From positions 5,562,507 through 5,626,506 of the forward strand of contig OY718803.1 in NCBI GenBank assembly GCA_963070105.1: 64,000 bases of DNA, in the 5' to 3' direction. Positions within the stretch are counted from its first letter, which is position 1. Each line of letters opens with the position of its first letter. This DNA is from Litomosoides sigmodontis (Eukaryota; Nematoda; Chromadorea; Rhabditida; Onchocercidae). Below the pieces are notes generated by a model. That model had not been told where the DNA came from. It saw only the letters and a list, made by a program, of their open reading frames with translations, and made no database searches. The translations under genes were made by a program, and so were the position numbers. Positions 1 to 11,102 of this stretch are shown one piece after another.

Positions 1-936
1 TTTTCAGAAAACTTATTTTAAAAGATATTACTTTTATGCATCGCAATTGTTTTGGAAAACCTGCTCATTAGATCAATTTTCGTGACTCTGACTCTAATGA
101 TTTTGATGTGTGGAATCATATAAATAGTAATTTTCAGTTTTGTGTAAAGCAAACAGTCAACTGAAATTGCAACTTACCATTTAAATTGACTTATTTGTTT
201 CATCAATTTCAGTTATGTGAAATGCACTTAAAAAATGATTTCCCAATTTCGCCTTTAAAATTTATTTCGAAAGTTTTGCATGCAGTTCTATTAATGCTGT
301 TTTTTGGGTTGAAAATTTCGTTGAATCACTGTGTGTTAGATGCTCATAGACATCATATTTGGCTTTAATCTCTATATTATCATTTTCTATTGCAGTGCAT
401 TATTATGAAGAGCACTTTGTAATTTACTTGTTCATATAATTTTGACCTGCTACAATAAAAGTATTCGAAATTATCAACTGTTCTTAATGTAGAAGTCATG
501 TTTCAGCTTCGACTTTTTCATTCTCTTCTCATTCATCCTCTTTGCCAGAGTTAAATATGATAAAATTGTGGTAAGTACGGGTTCGATATAGATCTTAACT
601 AACGCTAATGATTATTTTATATGATTAAATTTATTCCACATTTTTCTGCATTACATTATTACTTTGAAGTATCGTTCACTATCATTTGAAAGCTGGTATA
701 AGAAGTCAGAATGCTAAAATGAGAGGCTCTAAACATTCATTCATTAGTGTGTATTCTTTCAGTTATTTACTCAAGGGTGTCTTACCTTTTAATTTGGAAT
801 AATTTTTGACAACTTGGCTTGATTTAAAAAGGATATTAGGTTTTGGGAGAAGTAATTGATGGAAACGTGTTTTATCTCGCGAACGTTTCTTGATCTGATG
901 TGGAAATACTTGTTTGCAGGTTACGAAAGGTAGGAT
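1..936. other. Upstream region, no gene seen
   Basis: AT-rich DNA with only short open frames and no recognisable protein. It presumably holds the promoter and 5' untranslated exon of the RhoGAP gene. A splice acceptor (TTTGCAG) ends at 919, and an in-frame TAG at 931-933 lies just before the chosen ATG, so translation probably does not start earlier in this exon. Confidence 0.4.
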
Positions 937-2632
937 ATGGAGGAGAGGAAAAAGAATAAAGCTAAGCGTGATTATCATCCGTTAGAGTATGTTTTTAGTT
1001 TACATCTTTAGTTATGCATCAGTGAAGTGAAAAGTTTTATTTCATTTATTGTGGAGTTTTATTTCTGTTTGTTGTCTTTTTATAGGTTTGAGTGGGTTAA
1101 ACGTTTGCTTTTGTCGCTACTTTGTTATTGATTCATTTTTAGAACTAAAGGGCGATCTAAGAAAGTGATTGTATTTGGTAGGAAATCAAAAAATAAACAC
1201 AAAGAGGAACAACATATTACAAAGAAGATGCCCGTTGCGTTTCCATTTACAGGCAGTTTCTTTCATTCTCAATTGTTAGAAGTGAAAACTTTTGAACTTA
1301 TATCGATATTTTCGAAAATTTTTTAATTAACTTGATAAAATGTCGTAAAGAATTTTCTCCGAGTGAATTTTTACAAAATAATGTTTTGATGGTTATGAAA
1401 ACGTATTTGCTCATAGCAGTGGAAAAGTTTTAGCTAATCCCGGGAACACGGTATTTAGGGGAACACGCTATTTTCGCAGTGCCGCTTTCTTTGGCTGTTT
1501 TACGAATGGGTTCTCATGATGGAATTCCGCTACCAGTTGTTGTTAGGCAGTGCATCGATTGCATTAATGAGAAAGGTGTCATTATTTTGCCTTGTTTAGC
1601 ATTTTGATTGCATGGTTAAGTGTCAACATTCTGACCATCGTAGGCATCACTTAAGGTTCTTCATGAGTTTTAGTAACAGCAAAACTGACATCGTACAGAT
1701 CAGTGCGTTAAAGTATGTACATATGTAAATGAAGATTCAATTTAGGGCTGTTTGTCGAAGGGATCCATCGGATTTCCGCTCCCAAAGCAAATTTGGACAA
1801 ACTTGAAGAAGCAGTAAATTCAAGATGCTCCATCGTACTGGAAGATATTCACGACGCCTCAGGATTACTTAAAAGATTTTTGCGCCAACTTCCGGAACAT
1901 ATCCTAACTAATGAAAAACGACCAGTATTTGAAAAAGTTGCTTCAAGTATGTTGTGCATTCAGTTCATTATTAGGCATTTTTTGGATTTGTTGTTATGGT
2001 CGAATACAAAAGTTGAATATACAGTTTATCTTTCAGTAATAGAATGGAATTATTAAAATTTAGGTGCAAAATTCATGTGTTTCATTTCAGATTGTCCATG
2101 CGGAACGTTGTCCCCATGCCATTGCTTAGTAGCAGATATGTTAAAAGCTCAGCTGACTTTACTACCAGAAGAAAATTACATGTTATTAGCATACATATTC
2201 ATACATTGTCAGATGATACTACAGAACAGTGATAAAAATAAGATGAGTATGGCTGCACTTGGATTGATTTTGCAAGCAACGCTTAATATATCACAAGCAC
2301 TTGTTCGAATATTCTTGCTCAACGCTTCCGATATGATTTTAATGAAATATCATTCTCCTTCTGTAAGTTGTCATTTGTAATAATTCTTATTTCTTTGTAA
2401 AAATTCGCACTTAACCTTGATTTTATTCTTCCATAGACATTGAGCAGATGTTTGAGTAAGTATTTAAGAAGCACAAAAAATTTAATCATGAATCATTTCC
2501 AATTCTGGCTGCGGATGAGTGTTTTCGTTATAAAAAAAGCTCTTTTTTTTGTAAAATTGAATTAGATTTTAACATTGTTTTGTTTATTATATCATTTCAG
2601 ATGGTGTATCTGTTCAAGGACGTCCAAATTAA
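937..2632 (+). CDS. rlbp-1: RalBP1/RLIP76-like RhoGAP protein, short form
   Basis: Predicted GTPase-activating protein for Rho-family GTPases (Cdc42/Rac in the animal family), related to Ral-binding protein 1. Seven exons join in phase: 937-986, 1143-1255, 1459-1575, 1746-1946, 2091-2362, 2437-2455, 2601-2632, giving about 267 residues. The N-terminus (about residues 1-55) is Lys/Arg-rich (MEERKKNKAKRD). The RhoGAP domain then fills the rest: FAVPLSLAV, DGIPLPVVVRQCID, the arginine-finger segment GIHRISAPK, LLKRFLRQLPEHIL and a late LGLILQATLNIS helix. An in-frame stop precedes the ATG, and a splice acceptor sits 18 bases before it. The ORF ends only about 17 residues after the RhoGAP domain, so the Ral-binding coiled coil that follows it in vertebrate RALBP1 is not seen. 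It is convergent with the LRR gene. Orthology is from memory of the family; the symbol is by analogy with C. elegans. Confidence 0.75.
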
Positions 2633-2728
2633 ACGGTAAATTCTCTTCGTTTTAAACATATCCTAATCAGTTCTTGCAATTTCCATTGTTCTTCACTTTC
2701 CTATCACTTGTTATTCTGAAAAATCTGA

Positions 2729-2734
2729 AATAAA
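2729..2734 (+). terminator. AATAAA poly(A) signal of the RhoGAP gene
   Basis: Exact AATAAA about 97 bases after the stop codon, in the 330-base gap between two convergent genes. It is correctly placed to end the RhoGAP transcript. Confidence 0.5.
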
Positions 2735-2848
2735 AATATTTGGTAGTTGTCTAAATGATCTGAATGATTTTGGTGTAAAAATTCTAACTTAATTTCATTC
2801 TGGTGCGTTATTTGCTAAAATGAAGTTAAGTTGAAATTTTTTCTGACT

Positions 2849-2854
2849 TTTATT
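2849..2854 (-). terminator. AATAAA poly(A) signal of the LRR gene
   Basis: TTTATT on the plus strand reads AATAAA on the minus strand, about 110 bases past the proposed stop of the LRR gene. With the opposing signal at 2729 the two transcripts could overlap at their 3' ends. Confidence 0.45.
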
Positions 2855-2964
2855 TTCAAAAACTGTTTCTCGATTTTTTAAGTTTAGTTTTAGTGAAATT
2901 AAAATACTTACACCTTATCACGCATCTCGAAACTGGTCCGTCTGTTTGCTTCACTTTTTTGTTT

Positions 2965-5900
2965 CTATAAAACTTTTTTGTTTCTATTAAAATCTCGTTG
3001 GTTAGGCTGAATCGAGTGATAAATATATATATGACATAATTTACACTGAAAAATGAGGAGATTGACTTACCCTTAAATGTTTGATGACGGCAGCAATGAC
3101 CGCAGTGGAAACGATCGTCAGTATAAGAACAGCAACAGTTATTGGTATGGAATTGGTGTCGATTTGTTCATTGACTAATTCAGTTTCCATATTTATATGG
3201 TATAGGGAATGTATAGACACAGATGTATTTGCATGATGCTCGGATGTTGCGATTTCATCGCCAATTAAACCATTTTTCTGGAATGATTCATTAGAGCTTT
3301 GAATATTCTAGATTTATTTGAGAAGTCAAGTCCTTGTTTGAATACATTTGTGAATTTTTTGGGAAACTTTAGAAAATATGTTCGTTGAAGCAGTTAGACA
3401 TATATTAAAATTTTTTCCTTTTTAGAATGGGATTTTTTTAAATAGGATTTAATTTCCACAAATAAGCTAATTTTTCGAATATAAAAAATTAATATGTTTC
3501 AACTTACAGCTAGAAATTTATTGAGAAGGTCTGCACTAATGTTTTCTAGTTTTACATCGTTATCCACTGTCAAAATTGTTGATGTCGTGGAATGGAAATC
3601 ATTACTTGAGTTATACATCTTGAATGCATCTTTAATCACATTCATTACAGCCTGTCCTCGTAAACTATACGGACGGTTACAGATTGTTTCATTGCTGTGT
3701 AGTAACGTGAAGTCCCGATCTAGCAGAATTGCTTCTTTGTACTTTAATTCGATTTCTTCCACCACTAAAATTAAAGTTCGTTCTTATTTGTTTGATGGTA
3801 AGGTTATAAATATTCCCGGAGACGAAAAAAATTTTTCTGTATCTTTAATATTAACGAAATTTCCTTTAGTTAACGTGACTTATTTTACATTGATTTATTA
3901 TCATCTGACAATTTATTAACTTTTTTAGCTTGCTGAAATTAAATTTTATAATGGCATGCCTGCCTCCATGTTCTCATCACATAACCATTGATTATTTGAT
4001 AGATCCAGTACACGTAAATTTCTCATGCCTTCTAGCGCAGATCTTGATAGCACTGTCAACATATTGTTGCGTAATATCAGTTCCTCTAACTTTTCGTTTT
4101 GAGCTTCCAGATCGTTTTCTTCGATATATTGCAGTTTTCCGTTACTTAAGTCCAATTCCTTTAATTTTTTGATTTAATTTAGAGAGAAATTGATCAAAAA
4201 TCCGTCCTTTTGGACTTACTCAGATTTCATTACGAATTTCCGTTATAATTTTTACTGGATCTATCTCCAACATTAGGAGCTGCTGGCTTTCCTAATCTCT
4301 AAAGTCAACCAAGGTAAAGTGTTTATAATTTTCGTTTAAGATTTGTGTACTTTTAACCCCTTAATTATAAAAGTTTCATACGAGATTACTTACCTTTAGT
4401 GACGGAAGATGTCTGAGGGTGTTATTCAATTCTGTGATACTTGTTTCACTCATATTTAAGCGATTGAGGTTCCTCAGCCCGTTGAAAGCATTTTCATCGA
4501 TCTTCAAAACTCGATCTATTACGACTTTAAAACTGGTACCATTTTTTGAAGTGAAATTTTTTCTCTAAATGTAGGCTTTATTTTTGTTTGAAATTTCAGT
4601 ATTTCAAAATTTACATGTATTAATCGCTTATTATGCCGAAGATTTAGGGAGCTAAGTGATGGACCAAGTTTGAAGAAGGCATTATTTTCCAAAACTGAAA
4701 ATTCATTCCATCCAAGATCGAGTTCTTTCAAATATTCTAGTCCATCCCACCAGCAAGCTAAACTTTCATTTAGATAATTTCCGGCAAGTGATAGGCGTTG
4801 TAGATTTGGCGTCCAAACAAAACTTCCACATTCCACTTCATTCAACAAATTGATTCGTAAATCGAGCTAAAAATTTCCGTTATCATTTTATTCGACACTA
4901 AGCGTTATGAACTACTTCACTTCCGTTCATTGATATATCTCTTCACCAGATAAAAATCATGTTTACCTCTGTGAGTTTGATAAGGCCTTGGAAAGTGTTC
5001 TTGTGGATAATTGTCAGGCTACATCCAGGTAGTAACAGCTTCTCCAATTTACTCAATCCTCCAAATATTCCTTCTGTTATGTTAGTGATTCCATCAGCTC
5101 TACCCATATCTAGAACCTGATATATCGATTTCGAATTGTAACTAGACCTATTTACGTACCCTTCAGAAGATACTGCTGTTTATGGTCGAAATCTGGATTT
5201 CCTCTGGACGAAGTTGGTAATTTCAGTGTTTTCAGCAGTAATTTTTAGTTTTGCATTGACCATTGCAACATTCAGAACTACGAAAAAATAATAATATGAT
5301 CTGTTCATAAGATTGCATAATTCACTGTTTCAGTAAATAGGAACAGAGTAATTCAGCAAATGATTATAATAAATTCTCTTTCCTCATACTTTTCTAAAAT
5401 ACATTTTCTTTTGTTCTAAAAGCCTTTCATTAAAAATTTCTACTTGGAGTTCTGTGAGCTGGGAAATGTCGTTGAAGATAGCACTGAATGAATTATGACT
5501 CCCGATAACAAGTTTTTTTAAGGAATTGCGGAGTACCGATAATGTGCCATTTTCCATCGATGATATAAAATTTCCTTCAAGATTTAAGGCTTCCAGCTAA
5601 AAACATTTCAAAAAAGGTTAAATTTGTTTTCAATAAAGCCTTCGGAATTAGCAATTATTAACGAAAAAACAATATGAATCAAAGGGATATTTTGAAGGTA
5701 TGTAACCAATTATTTTGCTAACATGGAATATTAGTTTAAACTCTTAAAATGAAATCTTGATATAATTTTTCACCTAATTTTAGCAAGGTTCGAAAAATGA
5801 AAAGATGCGTCTTTAGAAAATATTTGTATTTGGAAACAACGAATAACTCTAAAAATTTGCTAGTAAAACTTGCGTCTGTTAGTGCCTCGAGATCCGCCCT

Positions 5901-7106
5901 TACCAGTCTAGTCAACTTGTTATAAGCCAGAGATAAAGTTTTCAGTTTTGTTAAATTTTGAATTGCTGTTCGTGGGAATTGCTCTAGGTTGCATTCGGTG
6001 ATGTAAAGTTCTTGCAAATGCTCAGCTAGCCCATGGAATGAATCGTCCTGAATGTTCAGGGTGATGCTCTCAACACATTTGTCTGAAACTCAAATTTCTA
6101 GCTGAAAGAGTGAAGCAGGAATTTCGTTCACATTTTTATAACCAAAAAACCATCGTAACGCACCGTGATTAAATAATATGGAAAGTATTTAATTGACTGG
6201 TGATAAGCTAACCAATGGATATGATTTCTATAGGCGCATAGAGACTGTCGAAAATTTTTCCAGGTAGCATGCCATCGTCAAATCTAACACGACTTAATGT
6301 CACCTTCAAAATTTTCGATTCGAATGAGTGATAACAAGAATTAAATAGAGAGGTAGTTATGCATCACTAACAACTTGGTCAAATTGGAACACAATTTAAA
6401 CCTCTTCAAATTTCTTCTTAACTGCCAACCATATAATTGTATTTGAAAACAATTTTCAATTTTTTAGTTTCCTAAAAAATGTCGGAAAGTGTTTCTTCCA
6501 TTATATGAAATAATCAAGAATGTCGAAGTTGTTTCAAAGTGATATAAAAAATTAAATTTCTATAATTTTGATTAAATGGTACGGTAAGTGTTTTAGGACC
6601 TCCAATTTCTTCAGGAAACTTTCTTTTTAGGATGCAAATATGATCCTATTTGTCTCTCTTGAGTTTGGAAAAAATTGACCAACCTGCTTGACGGTTTTTT
6701 TCGCCGCACTGGCAGCAAAAAGTGCTCTTTTAAACTGTTCCACAGTGGAACTGTAGAAACAGCTGATATCTGTAAAATCTCTATCTCGAACATTACAGAA
6801 ACAAAAGCTTCCATTATAAGAGTCAACGTTAGCAATTGTACTAAGGGCAGGACAACCGGGTATTGAATCATATTGTTGCGCTTCCACTACGAATAATAGC
6901 AGGAAGCTGAGTAGCAAATAGGAATAAATTAAGATATCCTGGATTTGTACTTTTGTAACATGAACTTTGATAATTATCGAGTGACAAGTTCTTCCTTGGC
7001 GTGTGTAAGTCAGAAATACTTCATAGAGTTTCCTCTTCATAGATCCTGAAGTTGATTTGGGATTGTTGACTTCATTTCTGGTCACTAGTGTCAGTGGAAC
7101 AGTCAT
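2965..7106 (-). CDS. Leucine-rich-repeat single-pass membrane protein (eLRRon type)
   Basis: Probable cell-surface or apical matrix protein. Proposed exons, 5' to 3' on the minus strand: 7106-6684, 6303-6213, 6082-5904, 5596-5444, 5116-4967, 4866-4615, 4515-4394, 4279-4220, 4158-3960, 3764-3508, 3277-3071, 3045-2965. The protein has a hydrophobic signal (SYLLLSFLLLFVVEAQQ, about residues 60-76), a Cys-rich cap (GCPALST..FCFC), and about ten LRRs (TKLKTLSLAYNKLTRL, PNLQRLSLAGNYLN, LRVLDLSNNQWLC). A C-terminal cap (ETICNRPYSLRGQ), a transmembrane helix (ITVAVLILTIVSTAVIAAVI) and a short basic tail follow. Layout resembles nematode PAN-1, LET-4 and EGG-6; I cannot say which. Three problems: an unusual basic stretch of about 55 residues precedes the signal, phase does not match between 4615 and 4515, and exon 4279-4220 ends in TGA right at its donor. 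The 3960 donor appears to be GC. Confidence 0.7.
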
Positions 7107-7797
7107 CGCTGAAGAATTTGGTAGTAATGGTGGCGAAATTGATGATGGTGGTGTATAGTGTCAGTCACCATTAAACGACTTACAAAGCGATCCTTCTAAA
7201 GAAAATACAATGAATTTTCTGAGATGCCACACCACTACTAGTACTGCTACTACCACTGTTCTGGTTTTCCTTCTCACATCCTCTTTGTTGCGCTATTGTC
7301 ATCGCTGACCAATATTTCGGCACTTTTGCCAGTTATCCTCCAACTTCCTGCTCATCGTCGTAATTTAGGATCCAAGTTTTTTTCTTCTGTACGTTCCCGT
7401 GCAACGGTTTTTTTGTACGATTTCACCCAGCATAGAAAGCAATCTTTTGATTGTTTGAGTGAAAGATCAAATTTTTATTTACATGAATGAAATATTCACT
7501 GTTTAAACGTAGTAGATTCCATTTGTTAAACGTGATAGCTATTTGTGATAATTAATTGTTCTCGATAAAAATTTTTTTATGTCGTAGGATAGCCGTACAG
7601 TGAAATTTGAATAAGATTTATTCTGCTTGTAGTCAATTGTTCCGCTCTTCGACTTCTAATTCTCCAAATAATGCTGTGGATTTCTTCGCTTAATTCAAAT
7701 GTCATGAATTCGAGAATATGATTTTTATATGGATTGACTGAAAAACAAAGTAAGTGTTTCTTAGGTAGGTGTAAACTAACCATGAATATGCTTTAAG
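7107..7797. other. Divergent intergenic region between LRR and coiled-coil genes
   Basis: About 690 bases between the first recognised exons of two divergent genes. It probably holds both promoters and the missing 5' exon(s) of the coiled-coil gene. There are acceptor-like sites on both strands (minus-strand TTCTTTAG ending near 7198, plus-strand CTTGTAG near 7631) but no exon I can join. Confidence 0.35.
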
Positions 7798-10009
7798 ATA
7801 TGTGGCAGCAAAATCACCAAAGATTATTTACGAAGGAAATTTATCAGGTTCTGAAGAAGAACTTCGTAGTGAGGAACGGAAGCAGCGAAGTCGTCTACAA
7901 CAGCTTCATCTGCAAGTAAGTTTTTAATAATAAAATTTGTTGCCAGTAACATTTCTTGTTTTAACTTATGTCATTTTTTTCGAAACTTTAAAGTAATGGA
8001 AATTTTGTAGGTTCGAAATATCTGGACAGTTTTTAAGGAATTCATATCAGTTTTGGACAAAAAGTTCACTAGTTTTTCAAAATTATACTTAAATTTGTAT
8101 TACTTTTAAAACTTAAAGATAAAAGAACTTCAAGAATTAAATTTACCAACGAAACAAACAGAAGAGGAATTATGGGATGTGCAAACAGCAATCACGGTGC
8201 TTTGCAGGAAAGTAATTGTTTTGTTTCATTTCTTATATATGAGTAAACTGTTTATATGCATGATTCCTTGGATTCACTTCCTTTCAAGAGTCCTTTATAA
8301 ATAGGACATATGTTTAGATATGAGCAGTGGTTGAAAATTGGACGAATCGGCTTCCGTTACCTCATTAAATTTCTTAACTCTTTCTCGGAACTTAGAACTG
8401 TTTTTCGGACAAATCATTCTTGTTATGAATAAAACGCTTAGAAAATTTCTGAAACGATTTGTCATTTTTTTACGTCGTTACATAAAGTTCGTTGGAAACT
8501 TTGCGAAAATGGTGGGCACAAACTGACAATAAGTTTGTTTTCGATATAGTATATGGCCGTTTATTTAAGCAAGTGAGAACTGCAGACCTTTGGCTTCCTA
8601 AATTTTTTGGAACTTGAATCATTCTCTGTCTGAATCCTCAGTTTACTTCTCTTCCAATGGTTTCTTTTCCATATGTTTAGCATTAAAAAAAAAGTTCCCA
8701 GTAAAAAAAATGATAATAATTTTTCAAGGCTATGATAGCTTAAAAATTTTTAATTTTTACGATTGTTTCTCTCGTCCTTGTGGAATTATTATTTTTAGCG
8801 CAGAGTTGCAGCAAAGAATTTCTATTAGTACTGAAAAGGGTGAAATACAATAGTTTTATTTTTTGTTATAAGTTGTCATTGCTTAATTCTAATATCTCCT
8901 GATAACTTCTACCGTTTTTAAGCTTAGCTTTTTGCAACAATTAGTTCACTACAATGTTCAATGTTTTTTTTTTGAAGTTTTAACGTAGACAGGCGATGGA
9001 TGGGTGCAGTTTACATGAGGTTTCTTAGCTTTTTCTTAATTCAGGTGAATATTTTAGAACTCAAATTTATACTACAGTAACATTCTACAGTAACATATAA
9101 GTAACATTTCAGCTGAAAATTATACGTACTGAAAATTCGGAAAAAATCGAAACACGAAAAAATAATGGTTCAACGCCAACACTGGAAATGTTTGAGGAGA
9201 AGCAGTTACTGGCTGCTTGCACAGCTTTACGCGAGGACATTGCTCGTCACAAATTAGAAATAATTGCTTTGGACCAATGTTTAAATACAATGAGTGAAGT
9301 AAGCTTTTTCTTAACGACGCAAGTCTATTTCTATTTCGACGTTTGCTAATGTAGGTAAGAAACGGACAACTAAAAATCATTCATTAAGAAAATATCTATA
9401 GCTTGTTTTGATGAGTGCGCAAATATCTAAGTTGGGATTCTTCTGATAAGTAATGCTAGCGAACTCTTTTATTGGTGTATACAATCTCTCCCCTTTTTAC
9501 TCAGCTTATTACTATGCAAGCGCACTACGTGGTGAAATTCACAAGCTTAGAACATTGTCGTAGAAGTTTACACGCTTTCATTCTACATGCTATCACTGTT
9601 TTCAAATTCACGTATTTAAAAATTGCAAAAAAATCTCTTCAAGACCTTCGAAAATGAATTGAATGGTAATTAGTCAAACAGATAGCATTTTGAACTGAAG
9701 CTGTTGCAGTACTAATAAGTTGTTCGTAAAAATATTTAAGGAGAAAAATACAGAAACTTCGAAAAATTCCGACGAGAAACGCGACGAATACTGGCGCGAT
9801 AAATGCCGAAAAGAAGAGAAGGAACGCGATAACTTGTTGTCCGAAATAGTCTCACTTCGAAATGACTGTTGTCAATTACGGGCTCAAATTGAGCTAAGTG
9901 CTGTCAAAAGGCTCACATTACTAGTTACAAGGTTTTAGTTGTAACCTGAATTGTGTTTTCAGAAACTCGTATGAAGAAAATGTTTTATCGTTTATCACCG
10001 TTCACATGA
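7798..10009 (+). CDS. Coiled-coil protein, possibly CCDC102-like (5' end missing)
   Basis: Five exons join in phase: 7798-7915, 8119-8211, 9113-9298, 9741-9897, 9963-10009 (stop TGA). The product is almost all charged helix: SGSEEELRSEERKQRSRLQQ, then TKQTEEELWDVQTAITVLC, then MFEEKQLLAACTALREDIAR, then DEYWRDKCRKEEKERDN. The last segment has the same spacing as WREKW..ER....LR in vertebrate CCDC102 proteins as I remember them, but this is weak evidence. No enzyme motif, signal peptide or membrane segment is visible. The first ATG after the 7798 acceptor is in another frame, so the true start must lie in an upstream exon that I could not find. Function unknown; a structural or cytoskeletal role is only a guess from the coiled coil. 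Confidence 0.55.
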
Positions 10010-11102
10010 CTAAGTGAGTACAATACTGTTATTGGCAGCCTACAGTAGAAAGATTTCCTAAAAAAACTAGATCATCTGAAGTAAGCGAAATAGGGAAAAC
10101 AGTCGTTTCGGAACAATCACACTAATCGGCAATTGAATAAGGATAGTATTTACTACGCCTACAGCTGTTTTTAATCTTCATTTCAAGTTATCGCTGTAGA
10201 GTTTTATATGCGGTAAGACCAACTCTTTAAATTTGAAAATCGTGAAATAAATTGTATTTCGTGGATGTTGTAACGTGATTTTTAAGCAGTGAAACAAAAC
10301 AATCCTAGTAAAAAAATAATAATATTATTAATTTGTACGAAGTAACCTACGCTTGATCTGACCTAACTTAAGAAATGAACGAAAATAGGAGTTAAATAAA
10401 ATATTCGATATTCAGATCAAATTTCTTGAAAAGGCATCCGTAGTGTATTGAATGTGAAAATTTTATATACAATTCTCAAAAAACATTGAACTCATAGCTA
10501 TGAAAAGTGATAACAACAATAAAAAAAAAGATCAAACACCTTATATGGGAGTAAGATATAGAAGGGAGATGGCGAAATATTATTTTTGAAAGGCTAGAAA
10601 GCACCTCATTATTTTGCTTGTAAATGTCTCATATATAAGTTGACAAGTTAAGCTTCGGGTTCTCAAATCTCGATAAACCTTTATATCTAAGCAGTAATCT
10701 GACCCTAGGACGAAGAAACTAAACTGGAAACGTAGATGATATATATGTGCAAGCAGCCAATTCAAGTAATTAGTTTGTGCAGCAGTGTTACATCATATTA
10801 CATGGGATGATGTCCTGAATATTTTTTCCCTATGTTCAAAATAAGTTTCTATGTTCATCCCTCATTACCTTGCTTAGTGTTAAAATTTCTCTAGAAACTA
10901 AGCAAAACTCACCCATCTTGCCGGAATCCTTACATCTTATATTTAAAAAATATAGAACTTTCTTATACATCTTTCTGATTATCTATCTCTTTCAGTTTGT
11001 GCCAAAGCTATTTGTATCAAATGATCGCGCACTCCGTCACCGTTAGGAAAGTTGCGGACCTGAAAGTGTTTCCAAATTTTTGCATCACGAAATATGTCGT
11101 TT
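10010..11102. other. Convergent intergenic region, no gene seen
   Basis: Lies between the stop of the coiled-coil gene and the stop of the COQ1 gene, which face each other. It holds an AATAAA near 10247 that could end the coiled-coil transcript, and otherwise only AT-rich sequence without exon-like coding. Confidence 0.4.

Noticed and set aside
5160..5285. Possible extra LRR exon on the minus strand
   Set aside because: All frames either stop or break phase, while exon 5596-5444 joins 5116-4967 directly in phase and continues the repeat (TELQ-VLDMG).
7577..7783. Minus-strand frame with acceptor TTTTTCAG (VNPYKNHILEFMTFELSEE..)
   Set aside because: Looks protein-like, but the only upstream minus-strand sequence overlaps real plus-strand coiled-coil exons. 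No donor exon in frame was found.
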